From Chryseobacterium elymi (GTDB taxonomy: Bacteria; Bacteroidota; Bacteroidia; Flavobacteriales; Weeksellaceae): 64,000 bases of DNA. Where the stretch lies: the NCBI RefSeq assembly GCF_003385495.1, contig NZ_QNUH01000002.1:186001-250000 (forward strand), written 5' to 3'. Made by a program: the position numbers and the translations under genes. The notes below the pieces were generated by a model. That model saw nothing but the letters and a program-made list of their open reading frames with translations. It searched no databases and was not told where the DNA came from. This document shows, one piece after another, positions 37,163-45,346 of this stretch (its first letter is position 1; each line of letters starts with the position of its first letter).

Positions 37163-38935
37163 TTATTTTGTTTGGTATCCACCGTAATATTTTACAGGAG
37201 ACCATTCTGGAAGAACAGGAAGTGCAGCTGGAGAAACATTTTTATAAGTTTCATCTCCATAAACCACTTTTCCGTCAACAATAGTTAATTTGGAAGTGAT
37301 GTCTTTAATTTCTTCTTCATCAACAGAGAAATAATCTTTATCTAAAATCGTAAGGTCTGCGAAATATCCTTTTTTGATTTTTCCTTTTTCATAATCCTTT
37401 ATCAATTCATATCCTCCAAAAGTGGAAAGTGATAAAGCTGTTTTTCTGTCCAGAGCATTTTCTTTGGCCATCACCTGGGTTCCGCCCAACGTTTTCCCTG
37501 AAGTAATCCAGTACAAAGCGACCCACGGATTATAACTTGCAACTCTGGTTCCGTCTGTTCCCAGTCCGACAGGAATTCCCATTTCCAACATTTTCTTTAC
37601 AGGAGGAGAAGCCAAAGCTGCTTTTTTTCCATAACGGTGGATGAAACTTTCACCCTGATACGCCATTCTGTGTTGAACTGCAATTCCGCCATTTAAAGCT
37701 TTGATGCGTTTCATATTGTCTTCAGAAACCGTTTCTGCGTGGTCGAAAAACCAGACCAGTCCGTTCAAAGGCGTTTCTTTATTTACTTCTTCGATTACAT
37801 TTAAAAATCTTGTGATGCTTTCGTTATACGTTGCGTGGATTCTGAACGGCCATCTTTTTTTCACCAAAAGACTTACGACTTCTTTCATACTTTTCTCCAT
37901 CGTTGCTGGCAATTCGGGTCTTGGAAAAAGGAAATTTTCAAAATCAGCGCCGTCTGAAACCAGATTTTCACCGCCACCTTCTACGTGATAATCAATTCCG
38001 TTGTGGTCGTTGTGCCCGTGGTCATCGATGTCCACCATTCCTGTCCATTTGGTGTAATCTGCTAACTCGGAACCTTTCTTTTGAGCAAACAAATAATAAG
38101 GTAATCGAACCGTAATTTTTCCTTTTTTGTTCAAGGCATCCGTCGTTCCATAATCATCTGGGAAATTTTGAAAACCACCGCCTGCATCCATCACAGCTGT
38201 CACTCCAAGACGATTCAGTTCAGTCATATATTGAAGCGTTGAATTTTCTTTTTCCGCTTCGGTCAGCTCAGGCAATTTTGCCAAAGTTGAATACAGAATA
38301 AATGCATTTGGTTCTGCAACCAATAAACCTGTCGGGTCGCCGTTGTTGTCTTTTTCAATTAATCCTTGAGCAGGATTTGGCGTTTCACCAGTGATATTTA
38401 ATTGTCTCAAACCTGATTTATTCAGCCACGCTTTTCCGTAGAGATACATCACGAAAGCAGGAACATCTCCTGTTGCTTCGTTTATTTCTGATATCGTCGG
38501 CAGTCTTTTTTCTTCAAACTGATATTCATTCCAGCCACCAATGACTCTTACCCATTGCCCTTTTGGCGTTCTCTGAGCTTGTTCTTTCAGCATTTCCAAA
38601 GCTCTCTTCAAAGTTTTCACACCGTCCCAGCGAAGTTCAGTATTGTAAAATCTTCCGCCACGGATGACGTGCAAATGACTGTCAAATAATCCAGGAATCA
38701 CTCGATTTCCTTTAGCATCAATGATTTTTGTGGAGCTTCCTTTTAGTTTTAAAATCTGGGCATTTGTTCCGGTCTGGAAAATTTTGTTGTCCTTAATGGC
38801 AACCGCCTGAACTTCCGGATTTTTATCATCCATCGTCGTGATTTTTCCGTTGGTTACAATTAAATCTGCTTTCTGAGCATTGAACAATCCGGCACCTAAG
38901 ACGAATGAGAATAGAATTTTATGGAGTGGTTTCAT
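37163..38935 (-). CDS. amidohydrolase family protein (YtcJ-like), exported
   Basis: A 590-residue protein with a Sec signal (AGLFNAQ, cleavage near residue 20) and the amidohydrolase 3 domain. VIPGLFDSHLHVIRGGRFYN carries the HxH metal ligands, FRIHATYNESITRFLN and WFFDHAETVSEDN supply the later His residues, and VGLGTDGTRVASYNPW holds the catalytic Asp. The flanking N- and C-terminal strands form the small beta-sandwich typical of the fold. YtcJ-like enzymes hydrolyse amides or formamides; the substrate here is unknown. It lies 68 bp after the isochorismatase-like gene. Confidence 0.87.
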   Translation of the reverse strand: MKPLHKILFSFVLGAGLFNAQKADLIVTNGKITTMDDKNPEVQAVAIKDNKIFQTGTNAQILKLKGSSTKIIDAKGNRVIPGLFDSHLHVIRGGRFYNTELRWDGVKTLKRALEMLKEQAQRTPKGQWVRVIGGWNEYQFEEKRLPTISEINEATGDVPAFVMYLYGKAWLNKSGLRQLNITGETPNPAQGLIEKDNNGDPTGLLVAEPNAFILYSTLAKLPELTEAEKENSTLQYMTELNRLGVTAVMDAGGGFQNFPDDYGTTDALNKKGKITVRLPYYLFAQKKGSELADYTKWTGMVDIDDHGHNDHNGIDYHVEGGGENLVSDGADFENFLFPRPELPATMEKSMKEVVSLLVKKRWPFRIHATYNESITRFLNVIEEVNKETPLNGLVWFFDHAETVSEDNMKRIKALNGGIAVQHRMAYQGESFIHRYGKKAALASPPVKKMLEMGIPVGLGTDGTRVASYNPWVALYWITSGKTLGGTQVMAKENALDRKTALSLSTFGGYELIKDYEKGKIKKGYFADLTILDKDYFSVDEEEIKDITSKLTIVDGKVVYGDETYKNVSPAALPVLPEWSPVKYYGGYQTK

Positions 38936-39003
38936 AATGTACTTTTTAATGGTTTGAAGAAAAATGGCAGGTCGGTTTTCAACCTGCCTCTGTTGAAATT
39001 TGA

Positions 39004-39693
39004 TTAGTGTTTAAGCATATCCTGAGCGTATTGAATTCCCAATCCGTAAGCACCACCATATTTTTTCATTAAGTCATTGACCGGTTTGTACGTTTCTTTT
39101 CTAGACCAATCTCTCTGTAATTCAAGAACATACTGAACTGAGGTAATCGGATGCGCACCTGCCTGAACCATTCTTGTAACCGCCTGGTCGTGAGCTTCTT
39201 TTGAAATATCACCCGAAGCATCCGTAATCACATACACTTCGTACCCTTCATCGATGGCCGATAAAGCCGGACCTACGATACAAACGCTCGTCCACAGACC
39301 TGCTAAAACCAGTTTCTTTTTGTTTTTTCCTGTGATGGCTTTGTGAGCGTTCAAGTCTTCCCAAGTATTCATCGTTGTTCTGTCTACATATCCGCTGGTC
39401 GCTTCAGGATAAGCTTCTGAGATTTCCGGGAAAACGGGTCCTGCAAAAGATTTTTCTGCAACTGTTGTTACCACGGTCGGAATGTTGAATATTTTTGAAC
39501 CGCCTGCAATCAAAGCCACATTGTTTCTCAATTCTTCCATACTGATGCTTTTTGTAGCGAATGCCATTTGTCCTTCGTGGTCAATTAAAACCAAAGCGTG
39601 GTTGGTTGGATTTAGCATCGTTTTTCCAGGTTTCTGAGCGAATGCTGTTACTGATAATACGACTGTTGCGAATGTTAAGATTAACTTTTTCAT
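39004..39693 (-). CDS. isochorismatase-like cysteine hydrolase, exported
   Basis: A 229-residue hydrolase of the YcaC/isochorismatase superfamily with an apparent Sec signal (TVVLSVTAFAQ, cleavage near residue 20), so it should act in the periplasm. HALVLIDHEGQMAF carries the catalytic Asp38, and KKLVLAGLWTSVCIVGPAL carries the nucleophile Cys138. Family members cleave amides or vinyl ethers. It is the first gene of an operon with an exported amidohydrolase, DoxX and a porin. A class A promoter begins about 80 nt upstream. Confidence 0.87.
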   Translation of the reverse strand: MKKLILTFATVVLSVTAFAQKPGKTMLNPTNHALVLIDHEGQMAFATKSISMEELRNNVALIAGGSKIFNIPTVVTTVAEKSFAGPVFPEISEAYPEATSGYVDRTTMNTWEDLNAHKAITGKNKKKLVLAGLWTSVCIVGPALSAIDEGYEVYVITDASGDISKEAHDQAVTRMVQAGAHPITSVQYVLELQRDWSRKETYKPVNDLMKKYGGAYGLGIQYAQDMLKH

Positions 39694-39774
39694 AATGTTT
39701 AATTTTTAAATGTTGTTGTTTATTTTTATTGATAATTAAATTCTGTCTGAAGTATTTGTTTGATTTTGATATGA

Positions 39775-39820
39775 CAAATTTAGGGCGATGAAAAACCCTA
39801 CACATTTAACTAGTTTAATA
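39775..39820 (-). promoter_or_regulatory. class A promoter, copy 1 (CTAG palindrome plus -7)
   Basis: On the reverse strand a TTAAACTAGTTAAA palindrome (39818-39805) is followed after 27 nt by TAAATTTG (39782-39775), a perfect -7 box. The same arrangement occurs at 40969, 47669 and 58486. The rest of 39694-40060 is A/T-rich without a gene, apart from the pirin terminator. Confidence 0.75.
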
Positions 39821-39977
39821 AATCACATTCTGAAAAAATATTTTACTCTTTTTTATTCTTTATTATATACAGATAATTTTAAATTAATAAAAACCAACCA
39901 AAACAACAATTAAAAACACTAATAATCAATTATTTAAACTCAATTAAAATTTAAAATAAAATTTAATTTAAAACAAA

Positions 39978-40013
39978 AAAATAGGCTCAGATAATAAAAT
40001 CCAAGCCTATTTT
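39978..40013 (-). terminator. terminator of the pirin gene
   Basis: AAAATAGGCT (39978-39987) pairs with AGCCTATTTT (40004-40013), with a 16-nt loop. On the reverse strand the stem is followed by a T-run. Confidence 0.7.
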
Positions 40014-40060
40014 TGTATAAATATTTCACACTTCCAAAAGTGACTGTTTAATTTTTTTTC

Positions 40061-40936
40061 TTACATCGTCATCGGAACTTCCATCAATAAAATCTCTGTG
40101 TCTTCTGTAGTTGATTTGATATTTAAATCTGCAATATCCCAAATTCCGAAACCATCTCTCGTTTCCACTTTTTGTCCTTCGATTTCTGCGCTTCCTTTTA
40201 AAATAAAAGCATACACACCATTTCCTTTTTTCTTGATTTGATAGTTGGTTTCAACATTATTTTCGAAATTTCCTAAGTGAAACCAGGCATCCTGATGAAT
40301 CCAAACACCCTCATCATTTGCATTGGGAGAAAGAATCTGCTGGAATTGATTCTGACCTTTTGTTTTGTCTAAAGTAATCTGGTCATATCTTGGCGTCACA
40401 TTTCTTTTGTTTGGATACACCCAGATTTGAAGAAACTTCACCAAACTATCATTATTTTTATTGAATTCGCTGTGCATAATTCCGGTTCCGGCACTCATCA
40501 CCTGAATGTCTCCACTCCTGATAATCGCAGAATTTCCCATACTGTCTTTGTGCTCCAAATCACCTTCCAACGGAATGCTGATGATTTCCATATTGTCGTG
40601 CGGATGCGTTCCGAAACCTCTTCCCGCCTCCACTTTATCGTCATTCAAAACTCTAAGAACGCCAAAATGCATTCTCTCCGGATTGTGATAATTCGCAAAG
40701 CTGAAGGTATGATTGCTGACCAACCAGCCGTGGTCTGCTTTCCCTCTGGAATCCGCTTTGTGAATCACAGAATTGTCTTTGATTTTTGAATCGGTGTTTG
40801 GTAAATGATTGTATCCAATCGGTTCCAGCGGCTCGATTTCGTCAATCTCATTTTTCATTGTATTTCCCAATGAAGCGGTTGCTACAAACATTCCTGTCCC
40901 AAGTAATCCTTTCTTTAAAAAATCTTTTCTGTCCAT
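40061..40936 (-). CDS. pirin family protein, exported
   Basis: A bicupin pirin of about 291 residues. The metal site of the N-terminal cupin is visible: GRGFGTHPHDNMEIISIPLEG with two His, and the later GTGIMHSEFNKN with His and Glu. The frame opens at 40999, but that ATG lies upstream of the -7 box at 40976-40969, so the start is ATG at 40936 (MDRKDFLKKGLLG). The new N-terminus resembles a Tat or Sec signal with RKDFLKKG. Some pirins have quercetinase activity, fitting the aromatic-detoxification setting. Terminator at 39978-40013. Confidence 0.85.
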   Translation of the reverse strand: MDRKDFLKKGLLGTGMFVATASLGNTMKNEIDEIEPLEPIGYNHLPNTDSKIKDNSVIHKADSRGKADHGWLVSNHTFSFANYHNPERMHFGVLRVLNDDKVEAGRGFGTHPHDNMEIISIPLEGDLEHKDSMGNSAIIRSGDIQVMSAGTGIMHSEFNKNNDSLVKFLQIWVYPNKRNVTPRYDQITLDKTKGQNQFQQILSPNANDEGVWIHQDAWFHLGNFENNVETNYQIKKKGNGVYAFILKGSAEIEGQKVETRDGFGIWDIADLNIKSTTEDTEILLMEVPMTM

Positions 40937-40968
40937 ATCTGTTGGTTGTTTATTCGTTATTGATAGGA

Positions 40969-41014
40969 CAAATTTATGGTGATGGAAATTCCTGCGCATT
41001 TAACTAGTTTAATA
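40969..41014 (-). promoter_or_regulatory. class A promoter, copy 2 (pirin)
   Basis: Reverse strand: TTAAACTAGTTAAA at 41012-40999, 27 nt, then TAAATTTG at 40976-40969. Transcription should start near 40962, giving a leader of about 26 nt before the pirin ATG at 40936. Confidence 0.78.
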
Positions 41015-41023
41015 AATTAAATT

Positions 41024-41226
41024 TTCTTTTGTCTTGAAACAAAAGAAACAAAAATTCAAGACTTGGAAACTTCCGCTAAAAATTAAAATTTTATCCTAAA
41101 ATTCCCAAACTTGCGCGAATTCGAAATTAGTTATCATTAGAATATTTGTCTCGCGCTTCGAACAGTGGGAATTTTTTAACGTCTTAAATTTTAATTTTCT
41201 TAACGCTCCATTTTCCTATGTCGATT
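41024..41226. repeat. dispersed ~200-bp repeat, copy 1 of 2
   Basis: Starts TTCTTTTGTCTTGAAACAAA and ends TTTTCCTATGTCGATT. Its second copy is at 44512-44719 in the same orientation, with blocks such as GAAACAAAA, TTCAAGACTTGGAAACT, CGCGCTTC and AACAGTGGGAATTTTTTAAC shared. No reading frame is conserved. Confidence 0.78.
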
Positions 41227-41304
41227 ACATTTTACAACTCATTTTTGGATAATTTAGTTAAGTTTATTAAACAAAAAGACGGGGTAGTTTACACGTTTTG
41301 TATA

Positions 41305-41363
41305 AACCACCCCGTCAAAAATTTTTTAAATTTTCGCCACCCCTCCAATGGAGGGGAATTTTT
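41305..41363. repeat. dispersed GC-hairpin repeat, copy 2 of 3
   Basis: The same element as at 37077-37135. In this copy an inverted GACGGGGTAGTTT (41278-41291) lies just before it and pairs with AAACCACCCCGTC, making a larger imperfect palindrome. It sits between the ~200-bp repeat and the end of the Crp/Fnr-family gene, and may serve as that gene's terminator. Confidence 0.8.
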
Positions 41364-41374
41364 TTGTGCAATTT

Positions 41375-41959
41375 TTACTTTTCTTTAGTCGCCAAACGCT
41401 TCCTAATTGTACTCACAAATTCTTTAGAAACACCCAGATAAGAAGCGATATAATATTGCGCAACCCGCTGTGGAATCGTAGGATATACTTTTATAAATTC
41501 CAAATATCGGTCAGATGCACTTTTTGAAATGGTATTCACCAAACGGTTTTGAAGTGTAAACAGATTTCTCTGAACCAACATTCTGAAAACCCTTTCAAAT
41601 TTTGGAATTTCCTGCAACAACTTTTCTTTGGTGGTCGGATTCAGCATAAAAATCTCTGAATCTTCAATCGTTTCAATATACAAATTGGACGGTTTCTGGT
41701 CCTGAAATGAGGCGATGTCGCTAATCCACCAATCTTCGATGGCAAACAAAATCGTGACTTCAAAACCATTATCATCAAGGTAATAAGCCCTTAAACAGCC
41801 TTTGTGAATGAAACCTTCAAATTGGCAAACTTCACCTTCCCGCAACAAAATTGTTTTCTTGGGAATTGTCTCACAAACCAATAAATCGGTGAATATTTTC
41901 TCTTCTTCGCTGCTCAGACTGATAAAACGCGTGACGTTCTTGATGATATTTTCAAACAT
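41375..41959 (-). CDS. Crp/Fnr-family transcriptional regulator
   Basis: A 194-residue protein with a cyclic-nucleotide-binding-like beta-roll (IPKKTILLREGEVCQFEGFI, HKGCLRAYYLDDNGFEVTIL) and a C-terminal helix-turn-helix (QRVAQYYIASYLGVSKEFVS, about 163-182). The FNR iron-sulfur cysteines and the cAMP-binding Arg-Ser pair are not evident, so the signal is unknown. This subgroup is very common in Bacteroidota. It is the only Crp-like gene in view, and four nearby promoters carry a 5-4-5 palindrome of the type bound by the family. Cotranscribed with the receiver-like gene upstream (9 bp). Confidence 0.88.
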   Translation of the reverse strand: MFENIIKNVTRFISLSSEEEKIFTDLLVCETIPKKTILLREGEVCQFEGFIHKGCLRAYYLDDNGFEVTILFAIEDWWISDIASFQDQKPSNLYIETIEDSEIFMLNPTTKEKLLQEIPKFERVFRMLVQRNLFTLQNRLVNTISKSASDRYLEFIKVYPTIPQRVAQYYIASYLGVSKEFVSTIRKRLATKEK

Positions 41960-41968
41960 AAATTAAGT

Positions 41969-42280
41969 TTACGGCTGCAAATTAGGAAAAAGTGCGTAAA
42001 CTTCGTTCTTCAAAAGCCCACTTCCGCCTCCGTAATGGTCAATCACCTTCACATCTTTGTCCAGATTTTGGCAAAAAGTTTTCATTTCATTTTCAAATTC
42101 CTCATCCAAACCGGAGCTCAAAAGCACAATATCTACCTGATTTTCTTTGATATAATCATAGCAGACGTTCTCATCGCTCTTGATTTCTGCCTTCCAGCCT
42201 TCATTATTTTCGATAATTCTTTTTAAGGTATCAAGAATTTCCTGATTTTTCCCAATGACTAAAAATTGTAAGCTTTCCAT
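41969..42280 (-). CDS. receiver-like protein lacking the phosphoacceptor Asp
   Basis: A 103-residue protein shaped like a CheY-type receiver: first strand SLQFLVIGKNQEILDTLKRI, then VDIVLLSSGLDEEFENEM at the third strand. The acidic pocket (usually DD after the first strand) is GKN, and the phosphoacceptor position in VLLxDxxMP is Ser rather than Asp, so it cannot be phosphorylated in the usual way. Next to the Crp/Fnr-family gene it may act as a protein-binding module for it. The family assignment is from pattern and is moderate. Confidence 0.6.
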   Translation of the reverse strand: MESLQFLVIGKNQEILDTLKRIIENNEGWKAEIKSDENVCYDYIKENQVDIVLLSSGLDEEFENEMKTFCQNLDKDVKVIDHYGGGSGLLKNEVYALFPNLQP

Positions 42281-42309
42281 TTGATATTTGTTGTATTGAA
42301 GTTAATTTT

Positions 42310-42405
42310 CAGGAGCTTAATCCCGCTATCCATTATATCTTTTTTTCCCGCCGCCAATTCCCACCGCAAAAAAGGATGCCGTTCCTATCGGGGCTAGGGA
42401 TTTGG
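42310..42405. repeat. dispersed ~100-bp repeat, copy 1 of 3
   Basis: Contains AGCTTAATCCCGCTATCC, a run of T with CCCGCCGCC, GCAAAAAAGGATGCCGTTCC and GGGGCTAGGGATTT. Related copies lie at 49105-49213 (same orientation) and 58371-58456 (inverted). It falls between the frameshifted antiporter and the receiver-like gene. Confidence 0.7.
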
Positions 42406-42411
42406 TCTGTA

Positions 42412-44011
42412 TTATAAATGTTTGGTACCCGTAATTTTCAGTTCATTAAGGTCAAGCTGTGATTCCGCTTTTCTCACTTCATCCTCACTGAACTGGTTTT
42501 CACGTTTTATTTTGAACAGTTCTTTTCTCTGCAATGCGAAAATATCCAGCATAACTTCGTGGTATTCATTTAAATCATTTCGTCTGTTGGTGCACATTTC
42601 CAAAGATTCGAGGTGACCTTGCTGTTGCAAAATATCGTTTTCTATGGTCTGTTTAAAGTTTTCCACCAGACTGTTCGTTTCCAGGTTGGACTGGTATTTT
42701 TCATTCAATCGGTTCACTGCCAAATTATCCAGCCTGATTTGAATACTCGCCTGCTGTTCGTGGGAAGGTAAAATATTATCAATCTCACCAATCTTGGTCA
42801 ATTTAATAATCAAAGGCAGCGTCAAACCCTGAAAAACCAAAGTCACAAAAATCACCACAAACGTAATAAAGATAATCAAATTTCTGTGCGGAAATTCTGA
42901 CTGCTCATTCATCATCACCGGAATCGATAAAGCCGTTGCCAGAGAAACCACGCCACGCATTCCTGCCCAACCGATAATCAAAGGATTTTTCCAACCCGGA
43001 CTTGGGTCATTACGCACTTTTTTGCTCAGCCATCTCGGAATGTGCGCCACAGGATAAATCCACAACATACGAACGACAATCACAATCAGGCTGATAATTA
43101 AACCATATTTAATTCCATCCATTACAGATGTTTCGCCCAATCCATCGACAATATCGGGAAGTTCCAATCCGATTAAGACAAAAACCAAGACATTCATCAC
43201 AAAAATCAGTGTATTCCAAACGCCTGTCATATTAATTCTTGTAGTTCCCGTCTTAAAGATTTCGTGCGAACGGAACGACATAGACAGTCCGCCACTTACC
43301 ACTGCCATTACTCCGGAAAAATGAAAATGTTCCGCCGGAAGAAATAAAATATACGGCGTCATAACCGTCAAAGCTGCATCAATAGCTGGCGTTGTCGGTA
43401 AAAACCTGTGGATGGCGTAGAAAATATGAGCACCTGCAATTCCGACCACAACTCCCATTCCTGCACTGTCCCGTGGCTTTCTGCATAGAAAATACGCCGG
43501 TCATCACGGCTGCCAAAGCAAATCTGAAAACAATCAGTGATGATGCATCATTGATGAGACTTTCGCCTTCCAACATTGCAATCGTTCGCTTGGGAACTTT
43601 TAAACCTTTCAAAACGGTAGTCGCTGCGATCGCATCTGGTGGAGAAACAATTCCGCCCAACAAAAATCCCATTGCCAAAGTGAATCCCGGAATCAAAGCC
43701 TGCGAAGCAAATGCCACGACAACAGACGTCAGGAAAACCAATCCGAAAGCTAACAATCCGATGGTGCGTTTCCATTTCCAGAAATCGTTCCACGAGGTGT
43801 ACCAGGCGGCTTCATATAATAATGGCGGTAAAAAAATGAGGAAAATAATTTCCGGATCCAGTTTTAAGACAGGAACTCCCGGAATTAAACTGATTCCTAA
43901 TCCTGCCAATACCAAAAATATGGGATACGCAATTTTGATGCGCTGCGCCAGCATAACCAATAGCATCACTACCAATAGAAGTCCGAGTATGAGTAGTAAA
44001 TCTTCGTGCAT
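42412..44011 (-). pseudogene. frameshifted Na+/H+ antiporter (CPA1 family)
   Basis: Two overlapping reverse frames together make one antiporter: 44011-43379 (N-terminal, with GIVSPPDAIAATTVLKGLK and GESLINDASSLIVFRFALA) and 43458-42412 (C-terminal, starting MGVVVGIAGAHIFYAIHRF and containing GWAGMRGVVSLATALSIP). They match the intact antiporter at 9885-11498 end to end. The frame breaks near 43460-43485, just after FALAAVMTGVFSMQKATG. The alignment is about four residues short there, so a deletion of about 11 bp is likely rather than a single-base slip. The full-length product is not made unless the break is a sequencing error. Confidence 0.85.
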
Positions 44012-44080
44012 AGTTTTTTGTTTAGAAGTTAGATGTCAGATGCTAGATGTTAGACTTTCCAGTTGGTGATTATTAAAAAA

Positions 44081-44149
44081 ATCTTTAATCTTTAATCTTT
44101 AATCTTTAATCTTTAATCTTTAATCTTTAATCTTTAATCTTTAATCTTT
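44081..44149. repeat. heptamer tandem repeat (ATCTTTA x9 plus partial)
   Basis: Nine exact copies of ATCTTTA (44081-44143) and a further six matching bases, directly abutting the stop codon of the cupin gene (44151-44149). It lies about 70 bp upstream of the frameshifted antiporter start. A 7-bp unit would change spacing but not be read in frame as a simple codon repeat. Confidence 0.92.
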
Positions 44150-44496
44150 TATAAATGAATAAAAAGTGAAGTTCTTTCCTTTTTTTCAAGGTTTTTTGTT
44201 TTGTGGCCTTTTCCTGAAATATCTTCCACCAAAAGAATCTCACCGGTCTGGAATTTCCGGATTTCGCCAAGTGAAGTTTCTATTTCTACTCCGCCATCCA
44301 AAAGTACAATATATTGCTTTTGCGGAGCGTGATGAAAATCGTAATCATAATCCGCAGAAACTTTTCTGAACTGTAGTTTTTTGACATTAATATCTTCGGA
44401 AAGAAATCCAATTTCACCTTGATTGATTAGCGGAACTTCAATGTCATCGAAATGAGATTCGCCGTTTTCGTCACTGAATATCTTTGTGATTTTCAT
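44149..44496 (-). CDS. small cupin-like protein
   Basis: A 115-residue single-domain cupin. YDYDFHHAPQKQYIVLLDGGVEIETSLGE (part: HHAPQKQYIVLLDGGVEIET) is the first cupin motif, with two His and the Glu/Gln positions, and FQTGEILLVEDISGKGH-type segment (FQTGEILLVEDISGKGHKTK) is the second. No reaction is known. It is the last gene of the MhqE/MhqD-like group, separated from the hydrolase by a ~200-bp repeat, so it may be transcribed separately. Confidence 0.75.
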   Translation of the reverse strand: MKITKIFSDENGESHFDDIEVPLINQGEIGFLSEDINVKKLQFRKVSADYDYDFHHAPQKQYIVLLDGGVEIETSLGEIRKFQTGEILLVEDISGKGHKTKNLEKKERTSLFIHL

Positions 44497-44511
44497 AATA
44501 TTCTATTTAAA

Positions 44512-44719
44512 TTTCTTTTGTCTTGAAACAAAAGAAACAAAAGTTCAAGACTTGGAAACTGAATGCTAAAAATTTAAATTTAATCCTAAAATCCCCAAAA
44601 CTTACGCGAATTTATTATTTGTTCTTCGATTCTAAATTCGTGTCGCGCTTCAAACAGTGGGAATTTTTTAACGGATTAATTTTAAATTTTCTTAACGCTT
44701 CAGTTTCCTATGTCGATTT
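44512..44719. repeat. dispersed ~200-bp repeat, copy 2 of 2
   Basis: The second copy of the element at 41024-41226, same orientation, lying between the carboxylesterase and cupin genes. Confidence 0.78.
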
Positions 44720-44724
44720 TAATT

Positions 44725-45345
44725 CTATTTAAAAACAATAGAATTCGCCAATTCAATTTCCTCTTGATTGATAGAATGTCCGAAATTAGCGTAAACTTTT
44801 TCTGTCACATCAGCATTCATTTCCTTCAGAATATTCGCTGTTGCATACACTCTTTCCACAGGAACGTGGAAATCCGGATTGCTTGTTCCCAGAAAAATCG
44901 GGGTTTGAGCAAAATCGCCTTTGTAATTTTCACGGTTGATTTTATCGCCAATCACGCCACCGATAATTGCCACTGCTCCACCATATTTCTGTGCATTTCT
45001 TGCCAAAAATTCCAAACTAAGACACGCGCCCTGAGAAAATCCGAAAAAGTAAATATTCTCAGCTTCAATCCCCGCATCCAAAGCCATTTTCACAGTTTTT
45101 CCAATAGTTTCAATGGCAGATGACAACCAAGGTTCGTTTTGCTCAACCGGAGCGATGAAGGATAACGGATACCAACTTCCATTGGTTGCTTGAGGCGCCA
45201 ACAAAGCATAATCTTCTACATTCAAATGTTGGGCTAAGCTCAGAACATCCTGTGCATTTCCTCCTCTTCCGTGAATCATTATTAAAACTTTTTCTGCTTC
45301 ATTCAATGATTTTCCGCCTGTTTTTATATCTAAAGTGTGACTCAT
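44725..45345 (-). CDS. carboxylesterase/phospholipase, MhqD-like
   Basis: An alpha/beta hydrolase of about 206 residues of the phospholipase/carboxylesterase family. The nucleophile elbow is FFGFSQGACLSLEF (Ser in GFSQG) and the oxyanion loop is VLIMIHGRGGNAQD; the late FGHSINQEEI carries the catalytic His. The frame opens at 45390, inside the dioxygenase gene, but ATG at 45345 (MSHTLDIKTGG), one base after that gene's stop, is the better start. The pairing with a ring-cleaving dioxygenase matches B. subtilis mhqE-mhqD. Confidence 0.85.
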   Translation of the reverse strand: MSHTLDIKTGGKSLNEAEKVLIMIHGRGGNAQDVLSLAQHLNVEDYALLAPQATNGSWYPLSFIAPVEQNEPWLSSAIETIGKTVKMALDAGIEAENIYFFGFSQGACLSLEFLARNAQKYGGAVAIIGGVIGDKINRENYKGDFAQTPIFLGTSNPDFHVPVERVYATANILKEMNADVTEKVYANFGHSINQEEIELANSIVFK

Positions 45346-45346
45346 T

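Noticed and set aside
40937..40999. 21-residue upstream extension of pirin (ATG at 40999)
   Set aside because: This start lies upstream of the -7 box of the class A promoter (40976-40969), so it would not be in the message; ATG at 40936 gives a proper signal-like N-terminus.
43392..44069. 225-codon plus-strand frame opposite the antiporter
   Set aside because: Antisense shadow; its reverse complement carries the clear antiporter motifs.
44081..44149. heptamer array as a CRISPR array
   Set aside because: The unit is 7 bp with no spacers and no cas gene is present; it is a simple tandem repeat.
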